A stretch of 64,000 nucleotides of DNA from Pseudoduganella lutea (GCF_004209755.1 NZ_CP035913.1:7440001-7504000), one strand, 5' to 3'. Positions 44,195-55,486 are shown, counted from the stretch's first letter. The notes: a model not told the origin generated them from the sequence alone. Translations and numbers: made by a program.

Positions 44195-44373
44195 AAATGG
44201 GGGCGTAGCCGGGGTTTCAAGAAGCTTGGCTTCTTGCCGGCGCAGCGATGCTGGCTTGCCAGCCAGCATTCCTTACGTCCCCATTTTTCAGGCAATGTTT
44301 CCTGAATCGCAAACCGGGACAGCCGCTGGTCCGGGAAAATTTCCCGGGAACGAGGGACTGTCCAGGTTTTTTG
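44195..44373. repeat. Repeat family B: extended copy
   Basis: It starts with AAAAATGGGGGCGTAGCC and ends in a T-run. It contains the internal palindrome AAGAAGCTTGGCTTCTT, a second face ACGTCCCCATTTTTC, and a further inverted pair around GGGAAAATTTCCC. It fills the gap between the converging acyltransferase and hupE genes. Confidence 0.65.
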
Positions 44374-44392
44374 CGGGTTACCGGTTGTCGGC

Positions 44393-44959
44393 TCAGCCGA
44401 GGGCGAGCATGCCCAGGCCGGCGGCGGCGATGGCGCCGCCGGCGAGGCGGGCCAGCGGCAGCTTGCCGAGGAAGCGGCCGGCACCCAGCAGCAGCGCGCT
44501 CATGCCGAGGTAGCCGGCGGCGCTGGTCGCGTGCGGCAACTCCAGGCCGTGGGCATTGCCGTGCAGGATGGCAAAGGTGCCCAGCAGCGCGGCGCCGGCC
44601 CACGTCGGCAGCCGCACGGCGGCGGCGACCAGCGCGCCGGTCAGCATCACCGTCAGTGCGATGCCGCTTTCCAGCCCCGGGATGTGCAGCCCGGCCATGC
44701 CAACGCCGGCACCGGCGCCCATCATCGCCACGAACACGGCCGGCAGCACGAGCGGGTGCGTTGCCGGTGCATCGCCGAAGGTGGACGGACGCCCCTGCCG
44801 GGCGCTCCAGATGCCGGCCGCAACGAGCGCGAGCAGGTGGTCGATGCCCGTGAGTGGGTGCAGCAGGCCGTCGACGAATCCCATCTCGGCATGGCCCGGG
44901 TGGGCAAGCGCCGGCAGGCTGGCAGCGAGCAGGATGGCGGTGGCGAACATTTTTTTCAT
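44393..44959 (-). CDS. HupE/UreJ family nickel-transport protein
   Basis: A 188-residue inner-membrane protein of the HupE/UreJ family, which takes up nickel for urease or hydrogenase. After a signal-like N-terminus (MKKMFATAILLAASLPALA) come the family signature HPGHAEMGFVDGLLHPLTG and GIDHLLALVAAGIWS with the conserved His/Asp metal set, then four to five transmembrane helices. GAGGAG precedes the start. It is the last gene of the urease operon, 14 bases after ureG. Confidence 0.9.
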   Translation of the reverse strand: MKKMFATAILLAASLPALAHPGHAEMGFVDGLLHPLTGIDHLLALVAAGIWSARQGRPSTFGDAPATHPLVLPAVFVAMMGAGAGVGMAGLHIPGLESGIALTVMLTGALVAAAVRLPTWAGAALLGTFAILHGNAHGLELPHATSAAGYLGMSALLLGAGRFLGKLPLARLAGGAIAAAGLGMLALG

Positions 44960-44973
44960 TGAATCTCCTCGGA

Positions 44974-45609
44974 TTATTTGGCGAGCGCCGGCGCCTGCCC
45001 CAGCAGGCCCTGCTCGCGGATGAATGCGATCACGGTTTCCACCCCGTCGCCGCTGCGCAGGTTGGTGAACACGAAGGGACGGTTGCCGCGCATGCGTTTC
45101 GCGTCCGCCGCCATCACGTCCAGGTTGGCGCCCACGTGCGGTGCCAGGTCGGTCTTGTTGATGATCAGCAGGTCCGATCGCGTGATGCCCGGGCCGCCCT
45201 TGCGCGGGATCTTCTCGCCGCCGGCCACGTCGATCACGTAGATCGTCAGGTCGGACAGTTCCGGGCTGAACGTGGCCGCCAGGTTGTCGCCGCCCGACTC
45301 GACGAGGATCAGTTCCAGGTCGGGGAAATCGGCCTGCATCCGCGCGATCGCTTCCAGGTTGATCGACGCATCCTCGCGGATCGCCGTGTGCGGGCAGCCG
45401 CCCGTTTCCACGCCCATCAGCCGCTCGGCCGGCAGCGCCTCCGCGCGCAGCAGGATCTCCATGTCTTCCCGCGTATAGATGTCGTTCGTGATGACGGCCA
45501 TGTCGACCGAGTCGCGCATGCCCTTGCACAGCATTTCGCACAGCGCGGTCTTGCCCGAGCCGACCGGCCCGCCGATGCCCACGCGCAGCGGGTTGGATTG
45601 CACCACCAT
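44974..45609 (-). CDS. ureG: Urease accessory GTPase UreG
   Basis: A 211-residue SIMIBI-class GTPase that powers nickel delivery to apo-urease. It has the P-loop [10 protein letters not shown] at residues 14-23, the metal-binding CPH motif in [20 protein letters not shown], a switch-like [19 protein letters not shown] and the guanine-specifying NKTDL. Its length is standard. It is 17 bases after ureF and lies before hupE. Confidence 0.97.
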   Translation of the reverse strand: MVVQSNPLRVGIGGPVGSGKTALCEMLCKGMRDSVDMAVITNDIYTREDMEILLRAEALPAERLMGVETGGCPHTAIREDASINLEAIARMQADFPDLELILVESGGDNLAATFSPELSDLTIYVIDVAGGEKIPRKGGPGITRSDLLIINKTDLAPHVGANLDVMAADAKRMRGNRPFVFTNLRSGDGVETVIAFIREQGLLGQAPALAK

Positions 45610-45626
45610 TTTTCTCTCCTAACTAT

Positions 45627-46310
45627 TCAAGACCGGTAGACCCGGCTGTACTGCACCTCGTGCCGCATCGACAGCAGCGACAGGCCCGGTGTCCAGTTCG
45701 ACAATTCATGTTCGGCCAGCGACCGGGCGCACAGCGCCGCCGCCTCGATTTCCGGCCGCAGCGCCAGCAGCAGCCGTTGCCCGGCCACCTGCCCCAGCGG
45801 CACCGACTTCACGCACACGAGCACCTGGTTCTCCACCCACGAGAACAGCAGGGCCAGCAGCGCTTCCTCGTGGGGGATGCCCAGGGCCGATACGGCGCAC
45901 GCATAGGCGGCCACCAGCGGCACCTCGCCGCCCTCCTTCAGCATGGCCAGCGCGCCTTCGTCGGCGATGCCCAGTTCCTCGATCAGCCGGGCCAGCGAAT
46001 ACCCCATCTGCACCGTCTCGGCCCGGAACTCCGCCGTGTCGCGCGACGCGATTGCGCGCTCGGACAGTTCCGCCACGCGCAGGGCATCGCGCGCCGTGAA
46101 CGCTTCCATCAGGCGCCAGCACAGCGGTGCTTCCCACAAGGCCACCACTTCGTGCAACTGCCGCGCGATCCACGCATGCGCGCTGGCGGCGTCCTTGACG
46201 ATGCCCTGCTCCAGCGCCGCTTCCAGCCCTTGCGAATAGCTGTAGGCGCCGATCGGCAATTGCGGGCTGGCGAACTGCAGCAGGTGCAGCAGCTGGGCGG
46301 CGGCGATCAT
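45627..46310 (-). CDS. ureF: Urease accessory protein UreF
   Basis: A 227-residue all-helical protein that joins UreD and UreG in the urease activation complex. Recognised by LLHLLQFASPQLPIGAYSYS, the SQGLEAALEQGIV segment and LARLIEELGI. The ATG at 46310 overlaps the ureE stop (ATGA), which indicates coupling. A longer frame to 46745 lies inside ureE and is not used. Confidence 0.95.
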   Translation of the reverse strand: MIAAAQLLHLLQFASPQLPIGAYSYSQGLEAALEQGIVKDAASAHAWIARQLHEVVALWEAPLCWRLMEAFTARDALRVAELSERAIASRDTAEFRAETVQMGYSLARLIEELGIADEGALAMLKEGGEVPLVAAYACAVSALGIPHEEALLALLFSWVENQVLVCVKSVPLGQVAGQRLLLALRPEIEAAALCARSLAEHELSNWTPGLSLLSMRHEVQYSRVYRS

Positions 46311-46825
46311 GACGCAGCCTCCTTCGGGTCGCCCGGCCGGTGGATCTTCTGGCGCAGCGGTATCGGCGCCAGCGGGCCCTGGCCATGGTCGTGGTGGTGA
46401 TGGCCGCCGCCGTAGGCGCCGGACTCGGGCTCGAACGGCGCCTGCTCCTCGATGACGGTGGCGCCCAGCCCGCGCAGCATGTCCTTCAGCACCGCATCGG
46501 CGCGTATCCGCAGGAAGCCGTCGGCCACCTGCGCCTGCGTGTGCCGGTTCCCCAGGTGGAATGCGCAGCGCAGCAGGGCCAGCGCATCGGGCGCGGTCAC
46601 GCGGTAGGTCGCCTCGGGCGCCGCCACCACGCGTACCACGCGGCCATCCTCGCCGGTCAGCAGGTCGCCATCGCGCAGCACGGTACCGCGCACGGTGAAG
46701 ATGGCGACTTCCTCGCCGCTGTCGAGCGCGGCGCGCAGCCGGCATTTCTCACGCAGTTCGTAAGGCAGCACGAGCGACGCGTCGACGCGCTCGGCATGGT
46801 TCAGTTTCGTGTGCAGGGTCAGCAT
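46307..46825 (-). CDS. ureE: Urease accessory metallochaperone UreE
   Basis: A 172-residue nickel chaperone. The N-terminal part is the peptide-binding domain (EEVAIFTVRGTVLRDGDLL), the middle has the metal-binding domain with CAFHLGNRHTQAQV, and the C-terminal tail is His-rich (GGGHHHHDHGQG), typical for nickel storage. It starts 15 bases after ureC and overlaps ureF by four bases. Confidence 0.95.
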   Translation of the reverse strand: MLTLHTKLNHAERVDASLVLPYELREKCRLRAALDSGEEVAIFTVRGTVLRDGDLLTGEDGRVVRVVAAPEATYRVTAPDALALLRCAFHLGNRHTQAQVADGFLRIRADAVLKDMLRGLGATVIEEQAPFEPESGAYGGGHHHHDHGQGPLAPIPLRQKIHRPGDPKEAAS

Positions 46826-46840
46826 GGGATCGGCGATACA

Positions 46841-48553
<1,713 letters not shown>

Positions 48554-48570
48554 CTGATCTCCTTTTTTAG

Positions 48571-48909
48571 TTATGTTGGGTCCGGCTCGCCGTCCGGCTT
48601 GTCCTTCAGCTTGCCCATGACCTGGCCGGCAAAGCCGTAGACTTCGCGGTCGCCGGAAACCGCCACCAGTTCCACGGTGCGCTGCTGGCCCGGCTCGAAG
48701 CGCACCGCGGTGCCGGCGGCGATATTGAGCCGCTTGCCGTAAGCCTTCCAGCGCTCGAACGACAGCGCGTTGTTCGCCTCGAAGAAATGGAAATGGGAGC
48801 CGACCTGGATTGGCCGGTCGCCCACGTTGGACACGACGATCGTCACCGTTTCACGGCCATCGTTGATCGGCAGTTCGCCGTCCTCTAATCGGTATTCGCC
48901 CGGGATCAT
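48571..48909 (-). CDS. ureB: Urease subunit beta
   Basis: A 112-residue structural subunit of urease. It begins [20 protein letters not shown] and carries the family core [20 protein letters not shown] and [16 protein letters not shown]. It is slightly longer than the usual 100-105 residues because of a charged tail ([13 protein letters not shown]). AGGTGAAAC precedes the start, eight bases after ureA. Confidence 0.97.
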   Translation of the reverse strand: MIPGEYRLEDGELPINDGRETVTIVVSNVGDRPIQVGSHFHFFEANNALSFERWKAYGKRLNIAAGTAVRFEPGQQRTVELVAVSGDREVYGFAGQVMGKLKDKPDGEPDPT

Positions 48910-48917
48910 GTTTCACC

Positions 48918-49220
48918 TCACGGTATCGGGTTGTGGACGGTCACCAGCTTGCTGCCGTCCGGGAAAGTCGCTTCGACCTGGATGTCGGGGATCATCTCGG
49001 GGATGCCTTCCATTACCTGGTCGCGGGTCAGTATCTGTGTGCCCTCGGACATGAGCTGCGCGACGGTTTTGCCATCGCGCGCGCCTTCCATGATGGCTGC
49101 CGTGATCAGCGCCACCGCTTCGGGATAATTGAGTTTCAGGCCGCGTGCCAGGCGGCGTTCAGCCAGCAGGCCGGCGGTAAAAATAAGCAGCTTGTCTTTT
49201 TCGCGGGGGGTCAGGTCCAT
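48918..49220 (-). CDS. ureA: Urease subunit gamma
   Basis: A 100-residue subunit that forms the (alpha-beta-gamma)3 urease core. Characteristic segments are [39 protein letters not shown] and [20 protein letters not shown]. The separate A, B and C genes are the common bacterial arrangement. It follows ureD after 24 bases and has an AAAGAGAT ribosome site. Confidence 0.98.
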   Translation of the reverse strand: MDLTPREKDKLLIFTAGLLAERRLARGLKLNYPEAVALITAAIMEGARDGKTVAQLMSEGTQILTRDQVMEGIPEMIPDIQVEATFPDGSKLVTVHNPIP

Positions 49221-49244
49221 GGATCTCTTTCTTGGAATGCGGCG

Positions 49245-50108
49245 TCAGGTGCGCCAGCTGCGCAGGTCGGTGGCGGCGCGGCCCAGCATCGCCGGGCGAA
49301 CGATGCGCCAGGCGGCCAGCATCAGCTCGCGCGCGGCTTCGCTGTCCTGCCCGAGCCAGCGCACGCACAGCACGTTCTTCATGTGGGTGACGCCGTAGCA
49401 CGGGCCGTCGGCCAGCGCGCGCAGCGCGGCCACCGTGTCGGCGCCAATGGGCTTGCCGGCGGCCAGCAACATCGCCGACACCGTGTGCCCACCCAAGCCC
49501 AGCGGGCTGGCCAGTGAGGCCGGTGTCAGCGCCCCCTGCTCCCACCATAGCAGCCGGCCGCCACGGCGCACCGACGTGCGCTGGCCGACCCGGCCCTTGG
49601 TAAACGTTTCTCCGGACGCGCGGCGCCCGAGGCACAGGATTTCACAACCGAGATAGCTCGCGTCCGCCGCCAGCGTCACGTGGTGGTCGAGTTCGACGTG
49701 GGCGTCGTTGAAGAAGATGGTTTCCTGCGGCAGCCATTCCAGCGCGCCGCCCGCATCGACCGACAGGTGGATGCGCTGGCGCGACACGCGCCCGTTGGCG
49801 CGGTACCACTTGGCCGCGCCGGGCGACGTCAGAAGTGCATAGGTGTCGGCGTTCAGGCGGACGTCGACCGCCAGTTCGTCGCCCCCCACCACGCCGCCGG
49901 GCGGATGGACGATGATGGCGTGGCAGATGGACGGGTCTTCGGGATACAGCGGTTTTTGCACGCGCAGCGGGCCGCTGTGCTCGCGCCGCGTCAAGCGTGT
50001 GGTATCGCTATCGCGGGTAAACGCCAGCGTGAGCTGCGCCCGCCACGCGGCATGGTACGGCGGCGGGGCCAGGTCTTGCGCAAGCGGGCGTTCCGGACAA
50101 TCGGGCAT
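49245..50108 (-). CDS. ureD: Urease accessory protein UreD
   Basis: A 287-residue activation protein that binds apo-urease and channels nickel. Recognised by LALTFTRDSD-like AQLTLAFTRDSDTTRL, VHPPGGVVGGDELAVDV, LTSPGAAKWYRANG and LEWLPQETIFF. It is the first gene of the operon. The leader between the sigma-54 promoter and its ATG is only about 20 bases and shows no clear ribosome site. Gene order is ureDABCEFG followed by hupE. Confidence 0.95.
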   Translation of the reverse strand: MPDCPERPLAQDLAPPPYHAAWRAQLTLAFTRDSDTTRLTRREHSGPLRVQKPLYPEDPSICHAIIVHPPGGVVGGDELAVDVRLNADTYALLTSPGAAKWYRANGRVSRQRIHLSVDAGGALEWLPQETIFFNDAHVELDHHVTLAADASYLGCEILCLGRRASGETFTKGRVGQRTSVRRGGRLLWWEQGALTPASLASPLGLGGHTVSAMLLAAGKPIGADTVAALRALADGPCYGVTHMKNVLCVRWLGQDSEAARELMLAAWRIVRPAMLGRAATDLRSWRT

Positions 50109-50141
50109 GGGCGTTCAATTAACGATAACCCTGTGCTAACA

Positions 50142-50156
50142 GCAAGTTGCGTGCCA
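50142..50156 (-). promoter_or_regulatory. Sigma-54 promoter of the urease operon
   Basis: Read on the minus strand, TGGCACGCAACTTGC matches the full consensus TGGCACG-N4-TTGC, with GG and GC ten bases apart. The start of transcription would be near 50130, about 20 bases before ureD. This points to nitrogen control of urease. Confidence 0.92.
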
Positions 50157-50184
50157 GCATTTAGACGGCATTGCGCCGTGTCGA

Positions 50185-50220
50185 TGCACCATGTCGGGGC
50201 GAGTGCACCGCCATGGTGCA
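50185..50220. promoter_or_regulatory. NtrC binding sites upstream of the urease promoter
   Basis: TGCACCGCCATGGTGCA at 50204-50220 matches the NtrC consensus TGCAC-N6/7-GGTGCA at all but one position. Next to it, TGCACCATG at 50185-50193 is the left half of a weaker second site. The strong site is centred about 80 bases before the predicted start. Confidence 0.85.
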
Positions 50221-50244
50221 ATCTATCCGCGAATTCTCACATCG

Positions 50245-50475
50245 CTACCGCAAATCGACGGGTTCGCTCTCGTCCAGCGTGTAGCGCACGTTGCGCAAAC
50301 CGTTCACGCGCAGCAGTTCGCGCACCGTCAGGCCGGCAGGATCGGCGCTCTGGCGATTCTGGCGGTGCTCGTTGCGGATGATTTCGCCGGCGATTTCAAT
50401 ATCGCGCAGGCGATAGGGCGTGTTGACGACCAGCGGTTGGTCGGCGTCGTTGTACCAGATCTGGTAAAGCGGCAT
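50245..50475 (-). CDS. Small conserved hypothetical protein
   Basis: A 76-residue cytoplasmic protein starting MPLYQIWYNDADQPLVV at 50475. It is compact and charged (ADPAGLTVRELLRVNGLRNV, LDESEPVDLR) and free of signal or membrane segments; family not recognised. A longer frame to 50634 has no support. It is transcribed in the same direction as urease and lies 25 bases upstream of the NtrC site. Confidence 0.55.
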   Translation of the reverse strand: MPLYQIWYNDADQPLVVNTPYRLRDIEIAGEIIRNEHRQNRQSADPAGLTVRELLRVNGLRNVRYTLDESEPVDLR

Positions 50476-50724
50476 GGCGGTAGTCCAGTAAGGTTGAGAA
50501 AGCAATGCTGTTGAGAACGTTTGCACCATTATGACGACAAATCGGCAATATTGCGCATAAAGATTCATTAACGAAGCAATGTTGCAACATGATGGTGCAG
50601 ACCTTACTGTGGCGGCCACCAGACCGCATGGCAAGGCATCCCAGGTATGTGCAGACGATATGGCTGACCGTGCCCTCGGCCACGTGCACGGATCCCTGCC
50701 TGGCCGATGCGATATGGCTGCGGG

Positions 50725-51834
50725 TTAATCGAGCCGTGGTGCGGCCGAACAACCCGGCTGCTCCATCAGTTTCCCGGGCATGGTATGGTCATGCGGAAGC
50801 TTGAGCTGCAACTCCGCGCTCATGCCACTTTCGTCGATTCCTGCAATGGGCCGCGTGGGCGTGGCAGAAAAGCGCGTAACGTAAGCGTTGCCATATTGTG
50901 CGCGCGCGGTTGCCTCGAACCGTTCGCGCGCGGATTTGCTCAAATCGGTCGGCAAGCGACGGGCGATCTGCACGAGGACCAGGACGCTGCGACCATTTCT
51001 GATCGTGGGACTGAAGAGCAAACGGATGGGCTGGCCGTCGCTGGCCTTGAGCTGCGCGCTTGCAGAGCTCATCGCACAAATCGTCTTGACGGTTCCTGCA
51101 AATTCGCTCAACAACTTGCTGTCCATATCCCCCATGTCCGAGAACCTGATGCGCGCGCCCTTGGCATCCAGTCCGTATGCATGGCTGAGCCGTGGGTTGT
51201 AGTGAAACCTCATGTTGCCGGTCGGTTGCAGGTTTAACGCTGACGCCTGTGCAGCCGTCATGCCAAGGCAGGCGCCCGCAAGACACAATTTCCCGTCCAC
51301 GTCGCTCGCGTCGGCCGATGCGGCGCGACCGCCGGCCGGCGTCGGCCCCAATGGCGGCGCGCCCGCTGCGGCCGGCGGCGCAACCGTTGACGCGGTTGCC
51401 GCCGCCGCCGCAGCGATGTCGCCGGCGATTTTGCAGAAATGTTCGCGGACCGCGGATGCCGGAGATTCGACACCAGGCGGATTGTTGTAGACCAGTGCCA
51501 AGGAAACACCGCCCGGCACATTGGCAAACGACAAACCCAGCGATCCAGTCCGTCCACTGGCAGTACGCTGGCTATTTTGCGCCACCACGGCAAGACTGGC
51601 GGCATCCTTTGCCGTTACGGACCAGCCATTCCTCTCCAATACCGCTTGCACGGCAGCATACGCGGCCGGCGCACTGCCGGTAGTCGTGGCGAAGCCGGTA
51701 AACGCGATGCCTTTGTCAGGGCCGGTACCGACGCTGAAATTCGACAGGCAATCAGCTGCAAATACAAGGCTTGCGTGACCGGAAAGGACAAGAGGCAGGG
51801 CGAGCCTGGTGACTCGGGCAAGAATAGGCGACAT
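50725..51834 (-). CDS. Exported hypothetical protein
   Basis: A 369-residue protein with a clear signal peptide (ARVTRLALPLVLSGHASLVF, cleavage at AADC). Mature part: an N-terminal half rich in Ala/Ser/Gly, a Pro/Ala-rich linker near residues 155-175 (PPAAAGAPPLGPTPAGGR), then a C-terminal half with paired cysteines (KLCLAGACLGMT, ICAMSSA). No family was recognised. Envelope location is inferred from the signal. It is transcribed alone, and the flanking non-coding gaps (50476-50724 and 51835-51988) show nothing notable. Confidence 0.7.
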   Translation of the reverse strand: MSPILARVTRLALPLVLSGHASLVFAADCLSNFSVGTGPDKGIAFTGFATTTGSAPAAYAAVQAVLERNGWSVTAKDAASLAVVAQNSQRTASGRTGSLGLSFANVPGGVSLALVYNNPPGVESPASAVREHFCKIAGDIAAAAAATASTVAPPAAAGAPPLGPTPAGGRAASADASDVDGKLCLAGACLGMTAAQASALNLQPTGNMRFHYNPRLSHAYGLDAKGARIRFSDMGDMDSKLLSEFAGTVKTICAMSSASAQLKASDGQPIRLLFSPTIRNGRSVLVLVQIARRLPTDLSKSARERFEATARAQYGNAYVTRFSATPTRPIAGIDESGMSAELQLKLPHDHTMPGKLMEQPGCSAAPRLD

Positions 51835-51988
51835 GGACCGGACCGATTATTAAATGGCAACTTTACCATGCGGTCGGCCATGCAAAATACACGCAATGTC
51901 ACAACGCGGAGCATTCGATTGCAAATCAAAAGTCGGGCAAGGCGATACCAGGGGTTCCAGGTCGTCATTCCGGGAGCCGGCGCAACAA

Positions 51989-53737
51989 TCAATACGGCCC
52001 CTTCCCGCCTTCGTCGATGAACCGGTCGATCCTGGCCTTCAGCACGGGCAGCGGCACCGAGCCCAGTTCCAGCACCGTGTCGTGGAACGCGCGGATGTCG
52101 AATTTCGCGCCCAGCGCAGCTTCGGCTTTTTTCCTTGCGTCGACGATCGCCATCTGCCCCAGGTAATACGACAGCGCCTGCCCCGGCCATGAGATATAGC
52201 GGTCCACTTCCGTTTCCACCTCGTGGCGCGACAGGGCCGTGTTGTCCATCAGGTAGCGCTGCGCCTGTTCGCGCGTCCACCCTTTAGAGTGGATGCCCGT
52301 GTCGACGACGAGCCGGGATGCCCGCCAGGCCTGATAGCTGAGCATGCCGAACACCTCGTACGGCGTTTCATAGATGCCCATTTCCGTGCCGAGCCGCTCG
52401 GAGTACAGTGCCCAGCCCTCGCCATAGGCGGAGATGTAGGCATTGCGGAACGCGGGCCGGCCACGCTGCTCCATTGCCACCGGCATCTGGAAGGCATGGC
52501 CGGGCGCCGATTCGTGCAGCGTCAGCGCGGGCAGGCTGTACAGCGCGCGCGACGGCAGGTCGTAGGTGTTGACGAGGTAGACGCCCGGGCCGCCGCGGCC
52601 CGACGTGTAGTACGGCGCCTGGTCCGGCGGCACCGGAATGATGGCGAAGCGGCTACGCGGCAAGCGGCCGAAATACTGCCCGGCCTTGCCGTCGAATTTC
52701 TTCGCGACCCAGGCGGCGCGCATCAGCAGTTCTTCCGGCGTCTTCGCATAGAAGCGCGGATCGGTGCGCAGGAAGCGCAGGAAGGCCGGCAGGTCGCCGT
52801 CGAACTTCACCTGTTGCATCACGGCCGCCATCTCCGCGCGGATCTTCGCCATTTCCGCCAGGCCGATGCGGTGAATCTCGTCGGCGTTCAGCCCCGTGGT
52901 CGTGTATTCGACGATCTTCGACTGGTAGTACGCCTTGCCGTCCGGCAAGCGCTCCGCGGCCAGGTCTTGCGTAGCGCGCGGCACATACTCGCCGCGCATG
53001 AAGCGCAGCAGTTCGGCGTGCGCCGGGATCACGTGCTCGCCGATCGCTTTTACCGCCGCGGCGCGCAGGCGGGCCTGCTCGGCGGCCGGGATCGTGGCCG
53101 GCATGTCCTTGAACGGCGCATAGAACGGCGTGGCCTCGGGCTTCGCTTCTGCCACGACGGCGATCGTCGCGTCGCGGCCGGCCAGCGTTACCTTCGGCGG
53201 CGTGAAGCCGCGCGCCAGGCCCGCGCGCATATTGGCGACCTGCTCGCGGAAATAACGCGGCACGTCATTGAGCTGGGCCACGTAGCCGGCGTAGTCGTCC
53301 TGCGTGCGGAACGGCTTGCGCGCCTCGTACGTCATGTTGAACCAGAACGAGGAATCGGCGTTCAGCGGCTTTTCGTATTCCCGGAAGCGCACGTTCGTGG
53401 CCAGCGCCGCCACCTGCGCGCGGTACACGGCAAGGTTGATGCGCTCGGCCGGCGACAGGTCCGCTTCCGGCACGCCGTCGAGCTGCCGGAGCACGTCTTC
53501 CCAGCGTTCGCGGCGCGCCGCCTGGCTGGCGGCGTCGACCTGCGGCAAGGCCGCCGCGATGCCGTCCGTTTCATCTTCCTCGTTCTCCAGCCGCTGCTGC
53601 TGGCGCCACTGCCATTCACTTTCGTAGATGGCCCGCAGGCGGGCATCGCCATCGCCGGGCGCCGCGGCGGCGAACGGCGTGGCGGCAAATGGGAGCACAA
53701 ACAGGCAGGCGGCAAGCGCCGCGCCGATCTTTGTCAT
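51989..53737 (-). CDS. Exported DUF885-family putative zinc peptidase
   Basis: A 582-residue exported protein of the DUF885 family. A signal peptide (ALAACLFVLPFAATPFAAAA) precedes a mostly helical body. The metal motif HESAPGH near residue 410 and the Glu of AYGEGWALYSERLGTEMGIY match the gluzincin-type HExxxH arrangement of this family. Activity is not experimentally fixed for most members; carboxypeptidase-like action is assumed. Its ATG overlaps the stop of the SulP gene (ATGA), so it is translated after it in one operon. Confidence 0.85.
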   Translation of the reverse strand: MTKIGAALAACLFVLPFAATPFAAAAPGDGDARLRAIYESEWQWRQQQRLENEEDETDGIAAALPQVDAASQAARRERWEDVLRQLDGVPEADLSPAERINLAVYRAQVAALATNVRFREYEKPLNADSSFWFNMTYEARKPFRTQDDYAGYVAQLNDVPRYFREQVANMRAGLARGFTPPKVTLAGRDATIAVVAEAKPEATPFYAPFKDMPATIPAAEQARLRAAAVKAIGEHVIPAHAELLRFMRGEYVPRATQDLAAERLPDGKAYYQSKIVEYTTTGLNADEIHRIGLAEMAKIRAEMAAVMQQVKFDGDLPAFLRFLRTDPRFYAKTPEELLMRAAWVAKKFDGKAGQYFGRLPRSRFAIIPVPPDQAPYYTSGRGGPGVYLVNTYDLPSRALYSLPALTLHESAPGHAFQMPVAMEQRGRPAFRNAYISAYGEGWALYSERLGTEMGIYETPYEVFGMLSYQAWRASRLVVDTGIHSKGWTREQAQRYLMDNTALSRHEVETEVDRYISWPGQALSYYLGQMAIVDARKKAEAALGAKFDIRAFHDTVLELGSVPLPVLKARIDRFIDEGGKGPY

Positions 53738-55386
53738 GGATGGTCCTTGTTATCTGTGTTCAGGTAGTCGCTGGCCATCGCCGTGCTGAGGAACAGCTTG
53801 CCGTTCAGCTGGTCCAGCAGCGTGCTGTCGCGCAGCCGGTCCATCACGGGGCCCTTCACTTCGGCCAGGTGCAGGCCGATGCCGCGTGCCCGCAGGCTGG
53901 CATTGAGTTCGGACAGCGCGAACAGGGCCGTGGTATCGATCGAGCTGACGGCCAGCATCGTCAGCACGAGGTCGCGCGTGGCGGGATGGTCGCGCAGTTC
54001 GTCCTCGATGCGTTCGTTGACGGCTTCCACGTTCCCAAAGAACAGGTTCGCGTCGATGCGCAGGATCAGCACCGCCTCGGAACGCGTGGCCGCATAGCGC
54101 TCGACGTTGCGGAAATGCTCGGTGCCGGGAATCCTTCCAAGCACGGCGATGTGCGGCCGGCTGGCGCGCCAGATCAGCGTGCCCATCGACAGCACCACCC
54201 CGACGATCACGCCCGCCTCCACGCCCAGCGCCAGCACGCCGATGCACGTGACGAGCCAGGCCAGCGCATCGCCACGGTCGTAGCGCCACGCCGTTTTCAG
54301 CGTGTCCAGTTCCAGCATGCCGAGCACGGCGACGATGATCGTTGCCGCCAGCGTCGGCAGCGGCAAGAGCGCCAGCCAGCCGGTGGGCAGTACCAGCGCC
54401 ATGGCCAGCAGCACGGCGGAGATGACGCTGGCCAGCGGCGTGTTGGCGCCGGCGGCGAAATTGACGGCCGAGCGCGACAGGCTGCCCGTGACGGGGAACG
54501 CGCCGGACACCATGCTGGCCACGTTGGCCGCGCCCAGGCCGACCAGCTCGCGGTTCGACACGAGCTTCTCACCGCGCTTTTGCGCCAGCGTCTGCGCCGC
54601 GCTCATGCTCATCAGGAAGACGACGAAGCCGATCAGCAGCCCCGGCTGCAGCAGCTCGCGCCAGTGCGATGGCGACGTGGCCAGGTTCAGTTGCGGCAGC
54701 CCCGTGGGCACGGGTCCGGTCAGCCGGATACCGTGGCCGCTGCCGGCAACGCCAGCCGCGACCGCGGCCGTGGCGGCCAGCACGACGACCATCGGCGCCA
54801 GCTTCGACAGCACGTCCGCCGCCGTGGCTGGCATGCCGGTGCGTTTCAGCAGCCTTGCCAGATGGCTTCTCGCCAGCAGCAACAGCGCCAGCGATACACA
54901 GCCAAGCACCGCGCTCGGCAGGTGCGGGTGCTGCAGCGGCCCGCCCAGCAGCGGCTTGACCTGGCCCCAGGCGATGACGAGCGACGAGCCGACCGTGAAC
55001 CCGCTCATCACGGGCCGCGAAAAGAAATTGGCGAGAAAGCCCAGCCGCAGCAGGCCGCACAGCAGCAGCACCGCTCCCGCCACGAGCGCCAACTGAGCCG
55101 CGAGCACGCTGTGCAGGCCGGGCGCGCCGGCGGCCAGTGGCCCGATCACCGCGCCCGTCATCAGCGACACGATGGCCATCGGCCCCACCGACTGCGTCAT
55201 GCTGCTGCCGAACAGCGCATACACGAGCGGCGGCAGGATGCTGGCATACAACCCCGCCACCGGCGGCAAGCCGGCCACCAGCGCATAGGCCATCCCCTGC
55301 GGCACCAGCATCATGGCCACGACGATCCCCGCACCAATATCCCCGGGCAGCGCCGCGCGGCGGTAATGTCTGAGCCAGTCGAGCAT
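53734..55386 (-). CDS. SulP-family anion transporter with STAS domain
   Basis: A 550-residue inner-membrane SLC26/SulP transporter. Family signature: MMLVPQGMAYALVAGLPPVA and the following LYASILPPLVYALFGSS, with about 12-14 transmembrane helices. The cytoplasmic C-terminal STAS domain covers roughly the last 120 residues (LVLTMLAVSSIDTTALFALS). Substrate may be sulfate, bicarbonate or dicarboxylate; none is indicated by context. It is the first gene of a two-gene unit with the DUF885 gene. Confidence 0.9.
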   Translation of the reverse strand: MLDWLRHYRRAALPGDIGAGIVVAMMLVPQGMAYALVAGLPPVAGLYASILPPLVYALFGSSMTQSVGPMAIVSLMTGAVIGPLAAGAPGLHSVLAAQLALVAGAVLLLCGLLRLGFLANFFSRPVMSGFTVGSSLVIAWGQVKPLLGGPLQHPHLPSAVLGCVSLALLLLARSHLARLLKRTGMPATAADVLSKLAPMVVVLAATAAVAAGVAGSGHGIRLTGPVPTGLPQLNLATSPSHWRELLQPGLLIGFVVFLMSMSAAQTLAQKRGEKLVSNRELVGLGAANVASMVSGAFPVTGSLSRSAVNFAAGANTPLASVISAVLLAMALVLPTGWLALLPLPTLAATIIVAVLGMLELDTLKTAWRYDRGDALAWLVTCIGVLALGVEAGVIVGVVLSMGTLIWRASRPHIAVLGRIPGTEHFRNVERYAATRSEAVLILRIDANLFFGNVEAVNERIEDELRDHPATRDLVLTMLAVSSIDTTALFALSELNASLRARGIGLHLAEVKGPVMDRLRDSTLLDQLNGKLFLSTAMASDYLNTDNKDHP

Positions 55387-55437
55387 GCTGATGAAACCTG
55401 TTATGACCTGTAAAGGCGCAAGCCTATCACGGCAGAG

Positions 55438-55481
55438 TTCGTGTCCACCATGGGGCCAGGCTTGAAATCGGACACGAGCCC
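55438..55481. repeat. Repeat family A: single copy
   Basis: CGTGTCCACCATGGGG at the left and AAATCGGACACGAGCC at the right match the two ends of the family A unit at 13697-13803; the centre is shorter and diverged. It stands just after the tetR stop codon. Confidence 0.6.
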
Positions 55482-55486
55482 GGCTG

